Of a stretch of DNA of 64,000 nt, positions 12,933-30,205 are shown piece after piece. A model generated the notes under the pieces. The model had not been told where the DNA came from and made no database searches. It saw nothing but the letters and a program-made list of their open reading frames with translations. Every line of letters begins with the position of its first letter. Position 1 is the stretch's first letter. A program made the translations under genes and the position numbers. The stretch covers positions 18,188,279 through 18,252,278 of the forward strand of contig NC_051437.1 in the NCBI RefSeq assembly GCF_001649575.2, given 5' to 3'. The stretch comes from Kryptolebias marmoratus (lineage: Eukaryota; Chordata; Actinopteri; Cyprinodontiformes; Rivulidae).

Positions 12933-14464
12933 GATAAATCAGAGTAATTTTTAACATCTGAACTGGTTTCAACTGTACAAAGTCGAGAATTGTGCTGAAA
13001 ATTTGAGTCTGTCCCAAAAAACCAAATCATTTTTTAATCAAGCTCTGACAGTTCCCCGAACTGGGTCAAATACTCCAAACTCTGCCAGAAACCGTCTGTT
13101 GACCAACAAGATGCTTAGGGACACTAAATTATTTTTCCGGTTATAATTTAGAGCCTGTATGCATCATTTTTAGCCTACAATGATTAGAACAAACTAACAA
13201 TAAATGGAGGCAACCAGTCATTAGAAGAGAACACGTTCAGTACAAAAACTGATTGTTTCAGTGGGGCTCACATACATAAAAATGGAGCTGCTGTTCCTCT
13301 GATAACACATGGTTGCATTGATGCTCACTGAAACCCTAAACATCATTAAACAAGCAGAGCCATGAAATATGATCTGCTGTCTTCACATACATCTCAGCTT
13401 TTGTCATTAACACAAACCACACACAGGTTTTGTTCAAAAGGACTCTTGTTTGTAAAATGATAAAAAGGTCATGCTAGTTGTCGTGGCAGCCAGTGGTGAT
13501 CACTCTTACATGAAGCTGGGCGGACAGGAGGGACAACAAACCTGTTGGGAATTCTTTCATTCATCCTTTTGTCTCGCTTGCATTTGTCATTTTAATTTTT
13601 ATTTTTTTGTTAAACACTGTAGATTATTGCTGTTACTCTCAAATTATGGAGAAACTCTGGTTTTGCAAACGAACATCATCTTGCACGCAGCTTTCAGTCC
13701 GTGGTGCTGACAACCCAGGCAAAGACCTTCGTACGCCGCGGCTCTGCTGTTGTGTCCTGTCTGTAAATCTGTCAGCACTGCTACAAAAAAGCAGAGGGTC
13801 TGTTCTGATAAATCAGGCACACAGAAAGCCATGTAACCCCGGCTATGAATCAGAGAACAGAATGAGACCCTGCTTTGGCTGCCACACACACACACACACA
13901 GACGGGTAGCTATATTCTCCTGTTCATGTCCATACATAGTGTATCCACAGATCCAGGGAAAAAGGCACAAAGACAGAAGCACCCACACACCCTCCTTCAC
14001 TTTGCTGTTCTTAAGCAAACAGCCCGAGGCGCAGTGAATGAGCGTGTCAGCAGTGTGGGCTGACGTTCTGTCACACGGAGCACATGAAGACGGATGCCTC
14101 CTCAGCATCCTCACGTACGTTCCCCCGAACATGCAAACACACACTCACATCTCATTATTGTCTCCTTTGTGATTCAGAGAGAGAGGATTCTGAAATCCGC
14201 GAAAACCTTAAAGAATTCGCCTCTCTCGACTTTGGAGTCTGAAGAAGAAACTGAGTGAAGACGTAAAGAAACGAAACAACCTTCACAGGTACGGAAAAGT
14301 AGGTTATGCCTGGAAGAGCTCATCGTCACAACAGAAATAAACGAGCGGCGTATCGTTCACAGGTAGCATATCTGTGGTTGGGTGGCAGCAACACCAGAGG
14401 ATGAGTAGGCAGGCAGGGAGGCGATGTGCCAGGTCCCCCCCTCCCTCCCTCCCTCCCTCCCTCC
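12933..14464. other. Spacer without recognised genes
   Basis: A region with a (CA)n run at about 13882-13900 and, next to the gap, a tract of repeated CCCT. Reading frames at 13607-14144 on both strands overlap the microsatellite and show no domain. No gene was identified. Confidence 0.4.
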
Positions 14465-14695
14465 NNNNNNNNNNNNNNNNNNNNNNNNNNNNNNNNNNNN
14501 NNNNNNNNNNNNNNNNNNNNNNNNNNNNNNNNNNNNNNNNNNNNNNNNNNNNNNNNNNNNNNNNNNNNNNNNNNNNNNNNNNNNNNNNNNNNNNNNNNNN
14601 NNNNNNNNNNNNNNNNNNNNNNNNNNNNNNNNNNNNNNNNNNNNNNNNNNNNNNNNNNNNNNNNNNNNNNNNNNNNNNNNNNNNNNNNNNNNNNN
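14465..14695. other. Assembly gap (231 Ns)
   Basis: A run of N bases bounded on the left by tandem CCCT units and on the right by a poly-C tract, so the missing sequence is probably a C/T-rich low-complexity repeat that failed to assemble. Reading frames crossing it are not real. Confidence 0.99.
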
Positions 14696-15789
14696 CCCCC
14701 CCCCACTCCCAAAAAAAAGAACACAAAATCAACAATCATGATGCTATTTTCAGAGCCGTGCAGTCGCAGAACATTCAACCCATCCTGCTAAAACAGCACA
14801 TATGTAGAGAACGACTAACAGCAGCAATGGATGTTACCAGATTTACCTCTGAGAGGCTAGTTTCACTGGTTTAAACCATGAATTTTATAAGGAGGTTAGT
14901 CACCCCGATTATTCCGCTCTGCATAATTATTTATACATATTTATAGCTGTGGTTGCATTTCTGTCATCCTTTGCCCCTATTTCCAGATGGAGCAGATGGA
15001 CTGACAGAGACGGGCAAACTCCCGCAGAGAGGGGCAAAGAATGATTCATTTTCTATAACATAAAATGTGAACAACAAATAACCGAGTCAGTTTGAGGTTA
15101 ATCAAGAATAAAAAATAAAAAAATTAGCATTTAGGCAACAGAGCCTCAGGAAATTTATGTCAGGAAAAATGTCTTTTTTATTGAAATCACCAAGAAGTGC
15201 ATGGAATATTTTCATGTTCAAATGTAGGTTACAGGCATTGAACTGAAAGTAATGCAGAAAGTAGACATGTTTCACTTCCACTTCATGTTACCATCTGTAG
15301 ATTAGGCTTGTTTAGTGCTCCACTTTCTCCTTTTTACACAGTTTGTCCCAAATACTGCTACAGTGCTTGAGAGTTAAAAGTGCAAAGACAAAGTGCTGGT
15401 TTTAAATGAAATGATCACATAGGAAAAAATAAAAAAAAACAGAGAATACTTGACAGCAAAAATAAAACATAAGAAAAAAATAACTGTAAATGGATGGATG
15501 ATAAATGGATGAATTTTACTGATGAGCTGTGGCAGAAGTGTGTGTGTGTGTGTGTGTGAAGAAGGGTGGAGGTGGGGGTGGGAGCTGATTGAAAGTTCGA
15601 GCAGATGGATGAGACTCTGATTTGAGAGAGTAGCAGCAGATGCCCTGAGATCCAAGACCACAGAAATGCCCCCAGACATGAACGCCACGGCACCAAACAG
15701 GCCGAGTCCAAAAACTTCACCTCCTCACATGCTCCCTCCCTCCCTCTCGCTCTCACTTTGATCACATAAAGAATGAATATACATCCAAA
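14696..15789. other. Spacer without recognised genes
   Basis: AT-rich sequence with a (TG)n run at about 15538-15558. No coding exon was recognised on either strand. Confidence 0.4.
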
Positions 15790-16110
15790 TGTATATTAAA
15801 GACCTAACATTCCTCGAAGGAATGCCTCTCGCCCGCCACCTTTCATGTCCGAGCTTTAAACTAACATCACGGCGTGATGAGAAATGATGCCGTTCTAGCT
15901 GAAGTGTGACTGACCTAAAGTTTAAGCGGTAGTAGGTAAGTAATAACCGTTTTTGATTAGCTGTGGTGCCGATCTTAAACCAGGCTAACACCAAAAGGTA
16001 ATCAGCTGGAGATAAATGCCCAATAAATACTTTCATAGAGTTTCTTTAAAATCCATCAGGTGGTTCATGAGATACTTTGCTAAAAAAACAAAGTATGTGT
16101 TCAGAATAAC
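15790..16110 (+). repeat. Interspersed repeat, copy A ('catcaggtggttcatgagatactttgct' family)
   Basis: This block starts near a phrase of the form aaggaatgc.tctcgcc and ends with the phrases aaaatccatcaggtgg, ttcatgagatactttgctaa. Closely related strings recur at 18.5-18.9 kb (aaaatatttcatgaaccact) and twice at 19.85-20.5 kb, including ggaatgcatatcgcctgctg, ctcagctactac, atctgcaaaactgac and gatactttgctaac. Several copies near each other indicate a dispersed, non-coding teleost element. Its class is not determined. Confidence 0.6.
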
Positions 16111-16712
16111 TCTAAGCTACTACCACAGCCTTTCACCCCTGGCTGTCGATGATAATAATCTATATTTTGCTTCAGGTTTTGACAAGAACAATAAGACATT
16201 TATGTTGCTTTGTCACTCAGTTGGTCTGGATTAACACTGCTGCTACAAACCAGAACATATTATTCCTCACAGAAATCAAGCATAAAGTGACATATTCTTT
16301 AACATGAAGCTTTTTTCAATGTACGTAAACTGACCCAAACATGACGAATTCACGTGACTCATCTGCTGCACGTGAGGTTTGGGGCCAACGGGGGACTGTG
16401 GGCTCCATGAGTGAGCTGCAGAACAGAAGCATGCCATCAAACAAGCTTTCTCTGTGGAAACCGTCACCCTCTGGTGGACTAAATAGTAAAAAGCAGGCTG
16501 AAAAAAAATGTCAAACACATCTTCAGGCTACACAAGAACAAATGTTGACTTCGAAACACAAATGGACCTTTTTCTTCTCTCTTTTTTTTTTTTACAGTTT
16601 TAAAGGCACTAAATTGGCTGATATCACACAAGGCACAAAAAAAACAAATAATGTGCATCACTGAGATTTTGTTACTGTCAAAAAAATCTCATTAAAACAG
16701 TGCATAGTGCAT
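16111..16712. other. Spacer without recognised genes
   Basis: Sequence between two repeats, holding only short reading frames with no recognisable domain. Confidence 0.4.
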
Positions 16713-17735
16713 TCAACCCCAATTCCAAGAAGGGTGGGACGTTGCGTAAAATGTAAATGAAAAACAGCTGGAGGACAATTTTGCAACAAGTTGGGTTAAT
16801 TGGCAACAGGTCAGTAAAAATAAAATAAAACATTCCAGCATCTACAGTTCCTAGTATTGTAACGTCCTGAAGAGGCAGTTATGTCAGTAAGTTCAGGTCT
16901 TTGTTATTGTGAACTGTAACGTTGACACCATGAGTGAAATGTTGCACTGGGTGTATAAAAGGGGGGAGCACTTCCTGATTCAAGAAGAGAAAGAAGAAAA
17001 ATAAAGAGTTGCATGACCAGATCTTCTTTGCATCGTAATCTTTACTATTACCACCTAGCAAAATGCTACAATATCAAAATATTTCAAGAATCAGAAGAAA
17101 TCCTTGTACCCAAAAGGCAAGCCTGAAAGTGAGTATTGGAGGCCCGTGATCTTTGAGCCCTCAGGTGGTTCTGCATTAAAAACTGGTCTGATTCTGTTCT
17201 GGACATCACTTTATCGGCTCAGCAACACTTCCACAGCTCCCTGTGCCATCCACACATGCTGCTTAAAGCTCTATCAGGCAGAGAAGAAGCCAGATGTGAA
17301 CACCATCCAGAAACGCTGCCGCCTTCTCTGAGCCAACGCTCATTTAAAACAGACTGAGTCAGAGTGGAAAACTGTTCTGTGGTCAGATGAATCAAAATCT
17401 GACATTCAAGAACGTCACATCCTCTGTACTAAACAGGGGAGGGAGCATCTGACCTGTTATCAGAGCACAGTTCAAAAGCTTGCCTCTCTGATGGTATGGG
17501 GGTGCATTAAAGCAGGGATTCCCAACTCCAGTCCTGGAGGAGCACCATCCTGCATGTTTTAGTTGTTTCTCTGCTCTTCAGCAGGTCTTCAACTTCTGCA
17601 GAAGCCTTTTAATCACAATGTACCCCGCGTTTAAGAGTTTAAGAGTACCCCGGGTTAAGAGTTTTGCAAATCATTGCATTCTGTTTTTATTTACATCTTG
17701 CACAATGTCCCATCTTTCCCAGAATTTTAACAGTT
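16713..17735 (+). mobile_element. Tc1/mariner-like DNA transposon relic with a nested repeat fragment
   Basis: The left end (accccaattccaagaagg, then gtgggacgttgcgtaaaatg) is mirrored at the right end, whose reverse complement reads gggaaagatgggacattg and then tgcaagatgtaaataaaaac. Between them, from about 17104, a broken + strand frame reads KKPDVNTIQKRC and, after a stop, WKTVLWSDESKSDI and KLASLMVWGCI, typical of Tc1-family transposase around the first catalytic aspartate. The frame has stops and the middle of the protein is missing, so the copy is dead. From about 17513 an unrelated phrase (ttcccaactccagtcctgga) common in fish repeats interrupts it, indicating nested insertion or deletion. 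Confidence 0.8.
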
Positions 17736-18278
17736 GGTTTTCAAATTAAGTGAAAGTGCTAATTTAAAATGTGTGCTAAGTTTGCTTGGAACAAAAAGCT
17801 ACATTGTTGTTTTGACCTGTAACTAACAGGGCTCTTGTTGCGGGATAAAGAAATGGATGTGCTTTTCAGAGGAACCGAGGTACTGCCTGGCTTTGCAGGC
17901 AGTATGTACAAGAGGCAATTATCAAAATGAGATTTTCACGACATTAAATGACAATAAACATTTATCTCCCGAATATTTACCCGTTAATGTAGAGGTTGGG
18001 TTATTTCAATGTAAACAAGAATTTAAAAATGAGACGATCAGTACCAGAGTTCCTCCCTTTTTTTTTTTGATTTCTTTAGATAATAACTACAGATAGGAAA
18101 TCTCGACATGGTTTAGAAAATCTTTGGGAAAGTTGAGAACTCTCTCATTGCACTCAGCCAGCTCACAGAAGTGTCAGTGATCGTCCTCCCCGTTGGGAGG
18201 ACAACAAAAAAGTGCAGACTTGGAATATAAATCTCTGTTACTTGAAATTACATTAAACCTAAACGAAGTCTTCGCTCA
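17736..18278. other. Spacer, possibly the 3'UTR of the Deltex-like gene
   Basis: Sequence immediately downstream (on the minus strand) of the stop codon of the short Deltex-like gene. It may carry its 3'UTR, but I saw no convincing polyadenylation signal outside the neighbouring transposon. Confidence 0.3.
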
Positions 18279-20951
<2,673 letters not shown>

Positions 20952-21110
20952 TTTTTTGTTTTGTTTTCCGGGTTTGTGACGACAGGGTGTCTCAGTTTCC
21001 GCCTCTCCGTGTCCTGCTTCTTGACTCGGATGCTCCGGGTCCCTGGGGGGGCGGGCCTTAAGATGTGTGACGTCAACACAATAAATACCACAACACACCA
21101 CGTGTCAGGA
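20952..21110 (-). promoter_or_regulatory. Putative promoter/5'UTR of the short Deltex-like gene, with a CRE-like site
   Basis: Upstream of the Met-Met start the minus strand is GC-richer and contains the cAMP-response-like palindrome core TGACGTCA at about 21068-21075. A GGAAACTGAGA stretch at about 20992-21002 is one base off an interferon-stimulated response core. Both are motif matches only, and the transcription start is unknown. Confidence 0.3.
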
Positions 21111-22590
21111 AGTGGAGCAAAACATGAACTCTAGTTTTTTTGTTTTTTTTTTCTCTGTGATTAAAAATAAATAAAATCAAGCCCACGTTTGTTTATTTGC
21201 AGTTTAACAGTAACAGCGCGTCCTCGATACATTATAAAGGTGCAAATCTGAGGTATTTATTGACTTTTAAAAACTTCCAAATAACCCCAACCATGACTCT
21301 ATTCTGTTCTGACAGCTTCTCTTTTCATTTTAATCATTACTTTCCAATTTTATATATGTATTTTTTTATTTAAAAGGATAATCCGTTGCTGATCTAAATA
21401 ATGGAGGTGACATGATCAAATAGACAAAAAATAGACTTAAAAAAAAACATTTTAACATGAAGGTAAAGGTCTGAATCATGTTCAAAATGATAAAATAACT
21501 TAACAGAATAACCTGTGAACTAAACCGCCTGAGAAACTGTCAGGGGTTTTGTTATTATTTCTTTCTTTTGTTCAACATTTTTACTTTTAAATGTTTGTTT
21601 ACAAGATGAGGGCAGATGAATTATGACACACAAATGCTTTGCACAGATAAAGGTAGGGCTGCACAATATATCAAATTTACCATCATTGCAATATCAACAA
21701 GCACACAATCAGTATTGCAAAGGACCTCTTACACTGCAATAAATCATAGACTGTTATATTTCAAGTGCCGTGCATTTATGCTCTGCTGCTCATAATATAT
21801 TTTGGTCAATTTAACAAACATCTGGTTTAGATGATGGTGATGACAGAAGGAAAAAGTAAGAAAAAAATGGGGGTTTGTCGCAACCAATAATGTCACGGTA
21901 ATATTAAACAATATTATTGCACATTACAAGTTTTTCTAATATCATACCTCTCTAGATGAAGCACAGAATAAGACTTTTAAGTTATTATATTGTCCATTTA
22001 AAAGTCTGTAGGAGAGAAAAAAAGAAAGCTAACTGTAAAACAGCAGAAATCTGCCAGGATTATTTTAGAAGCATATTATTAAATTTATATTTACAGTATA
22101 TGCTAGCAGGAAAACTGTGGCTTTTATTTTATTTTACAGAATCCACCAAGATTATAAAGACCAATAAAACCTTCTCATTTTGCTGTTTTTCACATTTATT
22201 CGTACATTAAAGAACAACGCATCACTTTAATGCCATTGTGCTGTGGCTTGAAGCCAGTCTGAAGGTTAGAAACTTGTCCAGTAAGCTGGGTTACAAATGT
22301 ATTTAAATTGCCCAACTGTTTATTTACTTCTAATCTATTTGTAACAACTTAGATTATCATCAACTCATGTCTGTAAGAAACCAGTTTTATACTGATAATT
22401 TAGGCTTAATAAACTGAATTATTTTAGTTGTTAACTGAAAATCACAGGACTTTTCCTGTAGCTTTTATTTCTTACGTAATTCAGGAACATCCTGTTTTAG
22501 TATTGCAGAAGTTGTTTGTACTGAGCAGCCTGAACTCGTTTCCAGTGAATCATCTCCTCTTTGCGATGCAGTTGTGAAAGACACACTTTG
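21111..22590. other. Spacer between the two Deltex genes
   Basis: AT-rich sequence without a recognised gene. It holds an old transposon-like repeat described separately (21655-21935). Confidence 0.4.
21655..21935 (+). repeat. Old interspersed repeat starting 'agggctgcacaatata'
   Basis: The phrases agggctgcacaatata, accatcattgcaatatcaac and attgcaaaggacctctta resemble a widespread fish element that begins with gggctgcacgatat. The right end, near attattgcaca, looks like a partial inverted counterpart. No target duplication was identified, and it is degenerate. Confidence 0.5.
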
Positions 22591-24414
22591 TTTACACATT
22601 TATTGTCCCAGACAAACCCAAACATAACTTTTTATTCAAGTATTAAAACGCGGGGTACATAATTCTGGATATCAACAAAGTACGAATCAACACAATTAGA
22701 AAAGCAAAACTCAGTTTTCCTTTACAATCAGCTTGTAACTCGGGGGATCCCTCTGGCCACCTGTTCTCTCGACCCCATCCTCAGTCAGGTAATGCATAGA
22801 AAGGTTTGCACAGTAGCTTTAAGAAACTACAATCCTGTGTCCCAAAAACATCTCAGTTGGTCCCTCAACTAAAACAACAAGGGTGCAAAAACAACAACAA
22901 AAAAATATATAAAGTATTAAATGGACAGATATGAACATTCATTTTAATTTAGCCAAATGGGTTGCAGAACTTTGTAAACTAAAATATTTATCATATCTCA
23001 GGGTCAGCATCTGGAAGATTAGAACTGTTTTGAGGAAAAAGGAAATTTGGTAAAACAATAAGGATTATTTTTTATAAACTGCAATGTTTGCACTAAATGC
23101 CAGATAACATAAAATTTATCAACTATTAAAGAACATCAAAATATACCCTATCATTCACTAAAGCCGTCATGCTTGATTTCTTTAAAATCAGAAATGAATA
23201 TAAGAAAGGCACAACAAAATGAGATCAGTATCCCACCTTAAACCAATTGTTCCTGCAAATTTTCCCCCACCTTTGTTGTTGCGGGTTAGATTTCAATAGA
23301 TTTCCAAGAGTTAGCTCATTTTAAATAAGATCAATAGGCAAATCTCCCAGTCTGACAGGGACAGAAGCATAGATATTTAAAGAGCTTTTGTGCCTTTCAT
23401 TTGGTTCAAGTGGTCTATATGCCCTTCGTGGTTGACATCGTCTTAAAATCTGATAATCAGAGGAGCGCGTTACAAGCAAGTGAGGTAATGGGCTCAACGC
23501 CTGGGAGACATCTTAAAACAACAGGAGTTACAACTGGAAAAAACCCAGCGATAACTTTTCAATGCATGCCAAAAAGTGCTGCAATGAGACATCACTGAAC
23601 AATCCTCCTATTTAAGTAGAAATAGGTCTTGAGATGAAGATCACACACAGATGAAGTTTTCAAAGCAACTGGCGTCAACTTGTTGCCAGCAAATAGCTGA
23701 TGGCTCCACAAACCTGTTTGCCAGGAGCACCCTTCATCAAAAAAGGAAGCAAAAACCAATTACTTCAGCTTCACCGAAAAACCTACCAAAGTGCCTGTGA
23801 GTGCTTTAGATTGCAATAACATAAAAAAAAAATTTGAATCCGACTTTAAAGAGCAGTACCTTTCTGCCACACGAACCAAATACAATCATTACAACAGCTA
23901 ATCAATAATCAAAACTTGTTCAAACTGCTGGGAAATATAACCAAGGATGTGTGCTTTTAAGATCTAAAGTAAGCCTCGGGAAAGAAAGTAAACATTAACA
24001 TAACATAAAATGTCTAAAAATATTAAACTTAACATTTCCCAAATAATATACAAGTACCATGAATTCCGACGAGCTCCTAACTAAGTGCGTCACATGTCAG
24101 GCAAGTTGCCAGAAGTGACAATTTGAGGGTTTGCAATACAAAAATGCACTGCGGTCAAAGGGTTGACTTCCATATATGGCATTGGATAAGCTGAACTCTG
24201 CAGGGAAAAAAAAAAAAAAAACGAACAAGACGGAACAATCAGTGGAGGAGATATGGGCTCTTCTGCAGCATTAGACACCTGTCTCATGAGGTTTTTGTCT
24301 TAAGCCATCTTCTGTGTGGCGGGCAGACACAGAGCAAAACTGGAAGCCGAGTCAAGTCCACCAGCATAGACGCAGAATTCCAATCCTCCTGGAAGAATCT
24401 GTCTCTTTTTTTGG
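22591..24414 (-). other. Probable dtx3 3'UTR
   Basis: Minus-strand sequence after the dtx3 stop. TTTATT on the plus strand at 22598-22603 and 22631-22636 gives AATAAA on the minus strand, so a 3'UTR of about 1.8 kb is plausible. No other gene was seen. Confidence 0.4.
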
Positions 24415-26987
<2,573 letters not shown>

Positions 26988-28200
26988 CTCATCAGAGGAA
27001 ACTGCACACAGGAGCACAGGACAAGTCACAAACAAGCCCCAACGATGTTGCACAATTTAATCAACTGAACAAACTACTTTCTACGGTGATGCAATAGTCC
27101 ATTTTCGGATGTGCGTTGTGAGGGATTATGTTGGCTTTTTTGCTCAGACATGGATGGCTACAAGAGTTTTATCCTCTGGCTTTGTTGTGGTTGAGCAGTT
27201 CAGACAAATTCAAATAAAAAGCAGCAGAAAAACTCTGTTAATTGGAGCATGACAGGAGTCTGTTAACACTGTTAAACATGCAACTATGAGCTGTCACAGC
27301 AGTCAGAAGCAAACAGGCTGAGGACATATCAGCTGCTGAGATATTCACACTGTAAACAAAGAAAACTAAACCCAGCTGTGACTAGGTATGGGGAAGGGGA
27401 GGGGGGGGGACATAAAAACAATGACAGCTAACTGGAGAGAGACGCATATTAAAACCAGAAAGGGTACCTTGTGATCCCATAAATTCCTTCAGCTGCGAAT
27501 AAAGTGTCCTGTTGAAGAGAAAAGGAGACAAACTGAAGGAGCGGAACAAACACGGCTGCTCCAGCACGCATTCAGAGCCACACGGAGCAATCCTCCGCCG
27601 CAGAGAGGAGGAAGTCCAAGATCTGGAACCATCGGCGTGCCTCTTCTTCTTATTTATTTGTATTATTATTATTTATGTTGGGAGATTGGCCGTGAAAGGC
27701 GCGTCTCACCCTTGTCCGTGTCGCTGCTCGCCGCCTGTCAGGGAGGTTTTGGCTCGGATTAAAGGAGCTCGGGAGGCCTTTCCTGTTTGTCTCTGCCTCC
27801 CGACGAGCCGCCGCAGTTTGGTCCTCCGCGCGTTCAAGCCATGGCTCCCGGACGGATCCGCGGCTCGCGTCGGTGTAGCTTCTCTTCTGTAGCCCTTCCT
27901 CAAACACAAACCGAGCCCTCCTCCACCTCCTCCTCCACCACCACCTCCTCCTCTCCTTCAGTCTCGCCCGTGTTTGCCTTCCTCGTACGTCCTTGGGCTG
28001 GAGGCGTCACGCGAAGTAAATTACATTTGCACTTATTGCGCTCTTCCTCTCTTATCTGGCGCGACCACCCTGTAGCTGTGTGCCCGCTTTGTGTCCTGTC
28101 ATCGAAGCCCCCCTCTCCTCCCTTATAATAAGAGCTCCCTGTCAGAATAATCGCCTCTTTTTGCGCGCGCGCGTGTGTGTGTGTGTGTGAGCTGTTCGGT
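26988..28200 (-). promoter_or_regulatory. dtx3 5' region with GC-rich, CpG-containing segment and Z-DNA-prone run
   Basis: The segment at about 27540-28130 is GC-rich with frequent CpG, unlike the surrounding DNA, and is the most likely dtx3 promoter and untranslated first exon. At 28163-28189 a (CG)n tract passes into (TG)n, an alternating purine-pyrimidine sequence. Reading frames on both strands here look like promoter/UTR by-products: serine- and arginine-rich, with no domain. Confidence 0.4.
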
Positions 28201-29369
28201 GGAAATCCACATTAAACTGGGGAGGACTGGGACCTACAGGATGTTCGTCACTAAGCTGACAGGACTGGCTGACAAACAGTTTGTGGGATGATTTTTATTT
28301 TTTATATTTATATGTTCTTGTGAATCATGCTTTTGTCATGATAATCAGCTCAAATGGTGAGAATCCCTCATAGCCACAACACACACACAATAGCTGAGCT
28401 CACACGCCACCCAGGGATTACCCACTTCACTGTTAGAGATGCTTTTTTTAATGATTATTTGTTTCACATCATAATAAAAATGAAGCATATAATGGAAGTT
28501 GGGCCACTCGGAAGACTAAAACAATAAAATACAGGATAGAATTAACACATTTCTGTGTTTTTATTATTTAAATGTCTGCATACTAAGAGAAGGGTCACTT
28601 TTGACCATTTTTTACTTTTCAGGACTCAGCTGAATAACTTCACAGTAAATAGTTGTAGTCAGAAGTTTATATGCATTTTAATTTGTCATATTACAGGTAC
28701 TCGTTGCAAAGTACGAAATCGAATATAAAAAACAGGTTATTCTGAAGTATACCAAACGGTGTAGTTTGAGTTTATCTGCTCCAGTGGTTTTCCAGATATA
28801 TTGAATGCAATTCTGAAATGTGGGTACCGCTCAGTGTAAACAAAGCGTTGACTGAATTCGCCGAAAACCACGTGGACGCCTGAGCCACGTGACTGACCCG
28901 CATTAAGCCGGCTGCAGTCCCGTTTTAGGTTGAAATATAAGAGTGAGTCTGCTGCTAAACTCAAAGGAAAAGAGAAAGATCGAGTAACACAACTATGAAG
29001 AAGAAATATCAGGCGTCAAGCTTGGTGGTGCAGCCATAAATACAGAGCTCGGCAGAAAAACACACACAGCTTTTTTAAGTTTGACCTATTTTTCAGTCAC
29101 TTCAGCTCTTTCTATCTGCTAGCAGGTATCATGGTCATATATTTTGCTTGCAAATGTTTACTTTAAGGACACGTAAACCATTGATATGAGAAAAAATATT
29201 GTTTCTTTATGAATTTTTTTTTGGTCCAGTCTTTATGACTGTGCAATGAGTACCCTAAATTTGGGGCTTTTTATGACTGATTTGAATAGTTTCTTTTCAG
29301 GGTGGGATGATTATACAACATACAACATCAATGATTTTTTTTACCAACAGGAATTGGGATTGGGGGGTT
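28201..29369. other. Spacer; a Tc1-type terminal-repeat-like phrase at about 28651
   Basis: Mostly AT-rich non-coding DNA. The phrase agttgtagtcagaagtttat followed by atgcatttta near 28651-28680 resembles the outer end of Sleeping-Beauty-like Tc1 elements. It may be the broken end of the relic that follows. Confidence 0.35.
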
Positions 29370-30205
29370 AAGTTTGAATTTAATTTGTATTTTCCTCTAA
29401 TCCAAACAGGATCAAAGTTATACATATATTCCCACTAATATTTGGTTAAAACTCCCTTAGCAGGCTGCACCTCATGTTTGTCCTCAGTGGCTCAGCTGAG
29501 TTGAGGTGTACCTCAAAGATCAGTTCTTGGCCCCCTTTTCTGTTCATTTACAGCATTTATTTGTATAATTGGTAGTTACGTCATTTTCATTTCTAAATAG
29601 AAAATTAACACTTGGAAAACCAAACTATGTCTTTTTTTTATCATTACCTCCTTAATGACTCAGTTATGTTAAGGTTAAATGCTCCTTAGCAAGTCCCACT
29701 TCAACCACAGGCTGTTTCTATCCATCAACAAGGTTCTGGTATAATTCTGGCTGGATATTTGACCACTCTTCATGGCAGAATCATATAAACTGACTGGTGT
29801 CCAGACCCAGCTTTTAATCACAGTCCACAAAATGTCAGTAGAGCTCAGGTTAGACCTTTGGGAAGGCTTAATGTCAGCCTGTTTTATCCAATCAGAACCC
29901 AGCTGATGTCTGTTTGGTATCATTGTCCTGTTGGAACATCAAGTTGTCTCCAAGTTTCAAACATAGCTGTTGATTAAAAAGTGAAGTTTTTAAGTATTTT
30001 TAAGGTAGACCTCCTTCTTCATTGTTTCAACCACTTTGTGCAGTGCACCAACCCAAGCATGATGCTTCCACCACCATGCTTGACAGCTGGTACAGTGTTC
30101 TTAGGTTTGAAAGCCTCGCCTGGACTCCTACAAACATACTTCTTCTCACTGTGGAAAAATATCTCAATCTTTATCAAATCTGACCATGCAACATTTCTAA
30201 ATTAG
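29370..30205 (-). mobile_element. Tc1-like transposon relic (minus strand)
   Basis: Recognisable Tc1-element phrases run in order: cctctaatccaaacaggatc, tttgaccactcttcatgg, gtccagacccagcttttaat, tcattgtcctgttggaacat, cttcttcattgtttcaacca, gatgcttccaccaccatgct and tacagtgttcttaggtttga. These are the reverse complement of transposase coding sequence. No long open frame remains, so it is inactive. Terminal repeats are not both preserved. Confidence 0.72.

Noticed and set aside
13644..14144. 166-codon minus-strand frame
   Set aside because: Passes through a CA/TG microsatellite (RLCVCVCG) and shows no conserved motif.
14304..14874. Several overlapping frames on both strands
   Set aside because: All run through the N gap, so the translated X residues are meaningless.
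27787..28128. 113-codon plus-strand frame rich in Ser/Thr
   Set aside because: Low-complexity frame in the GC-rich dtx3 5' region, with no domain.
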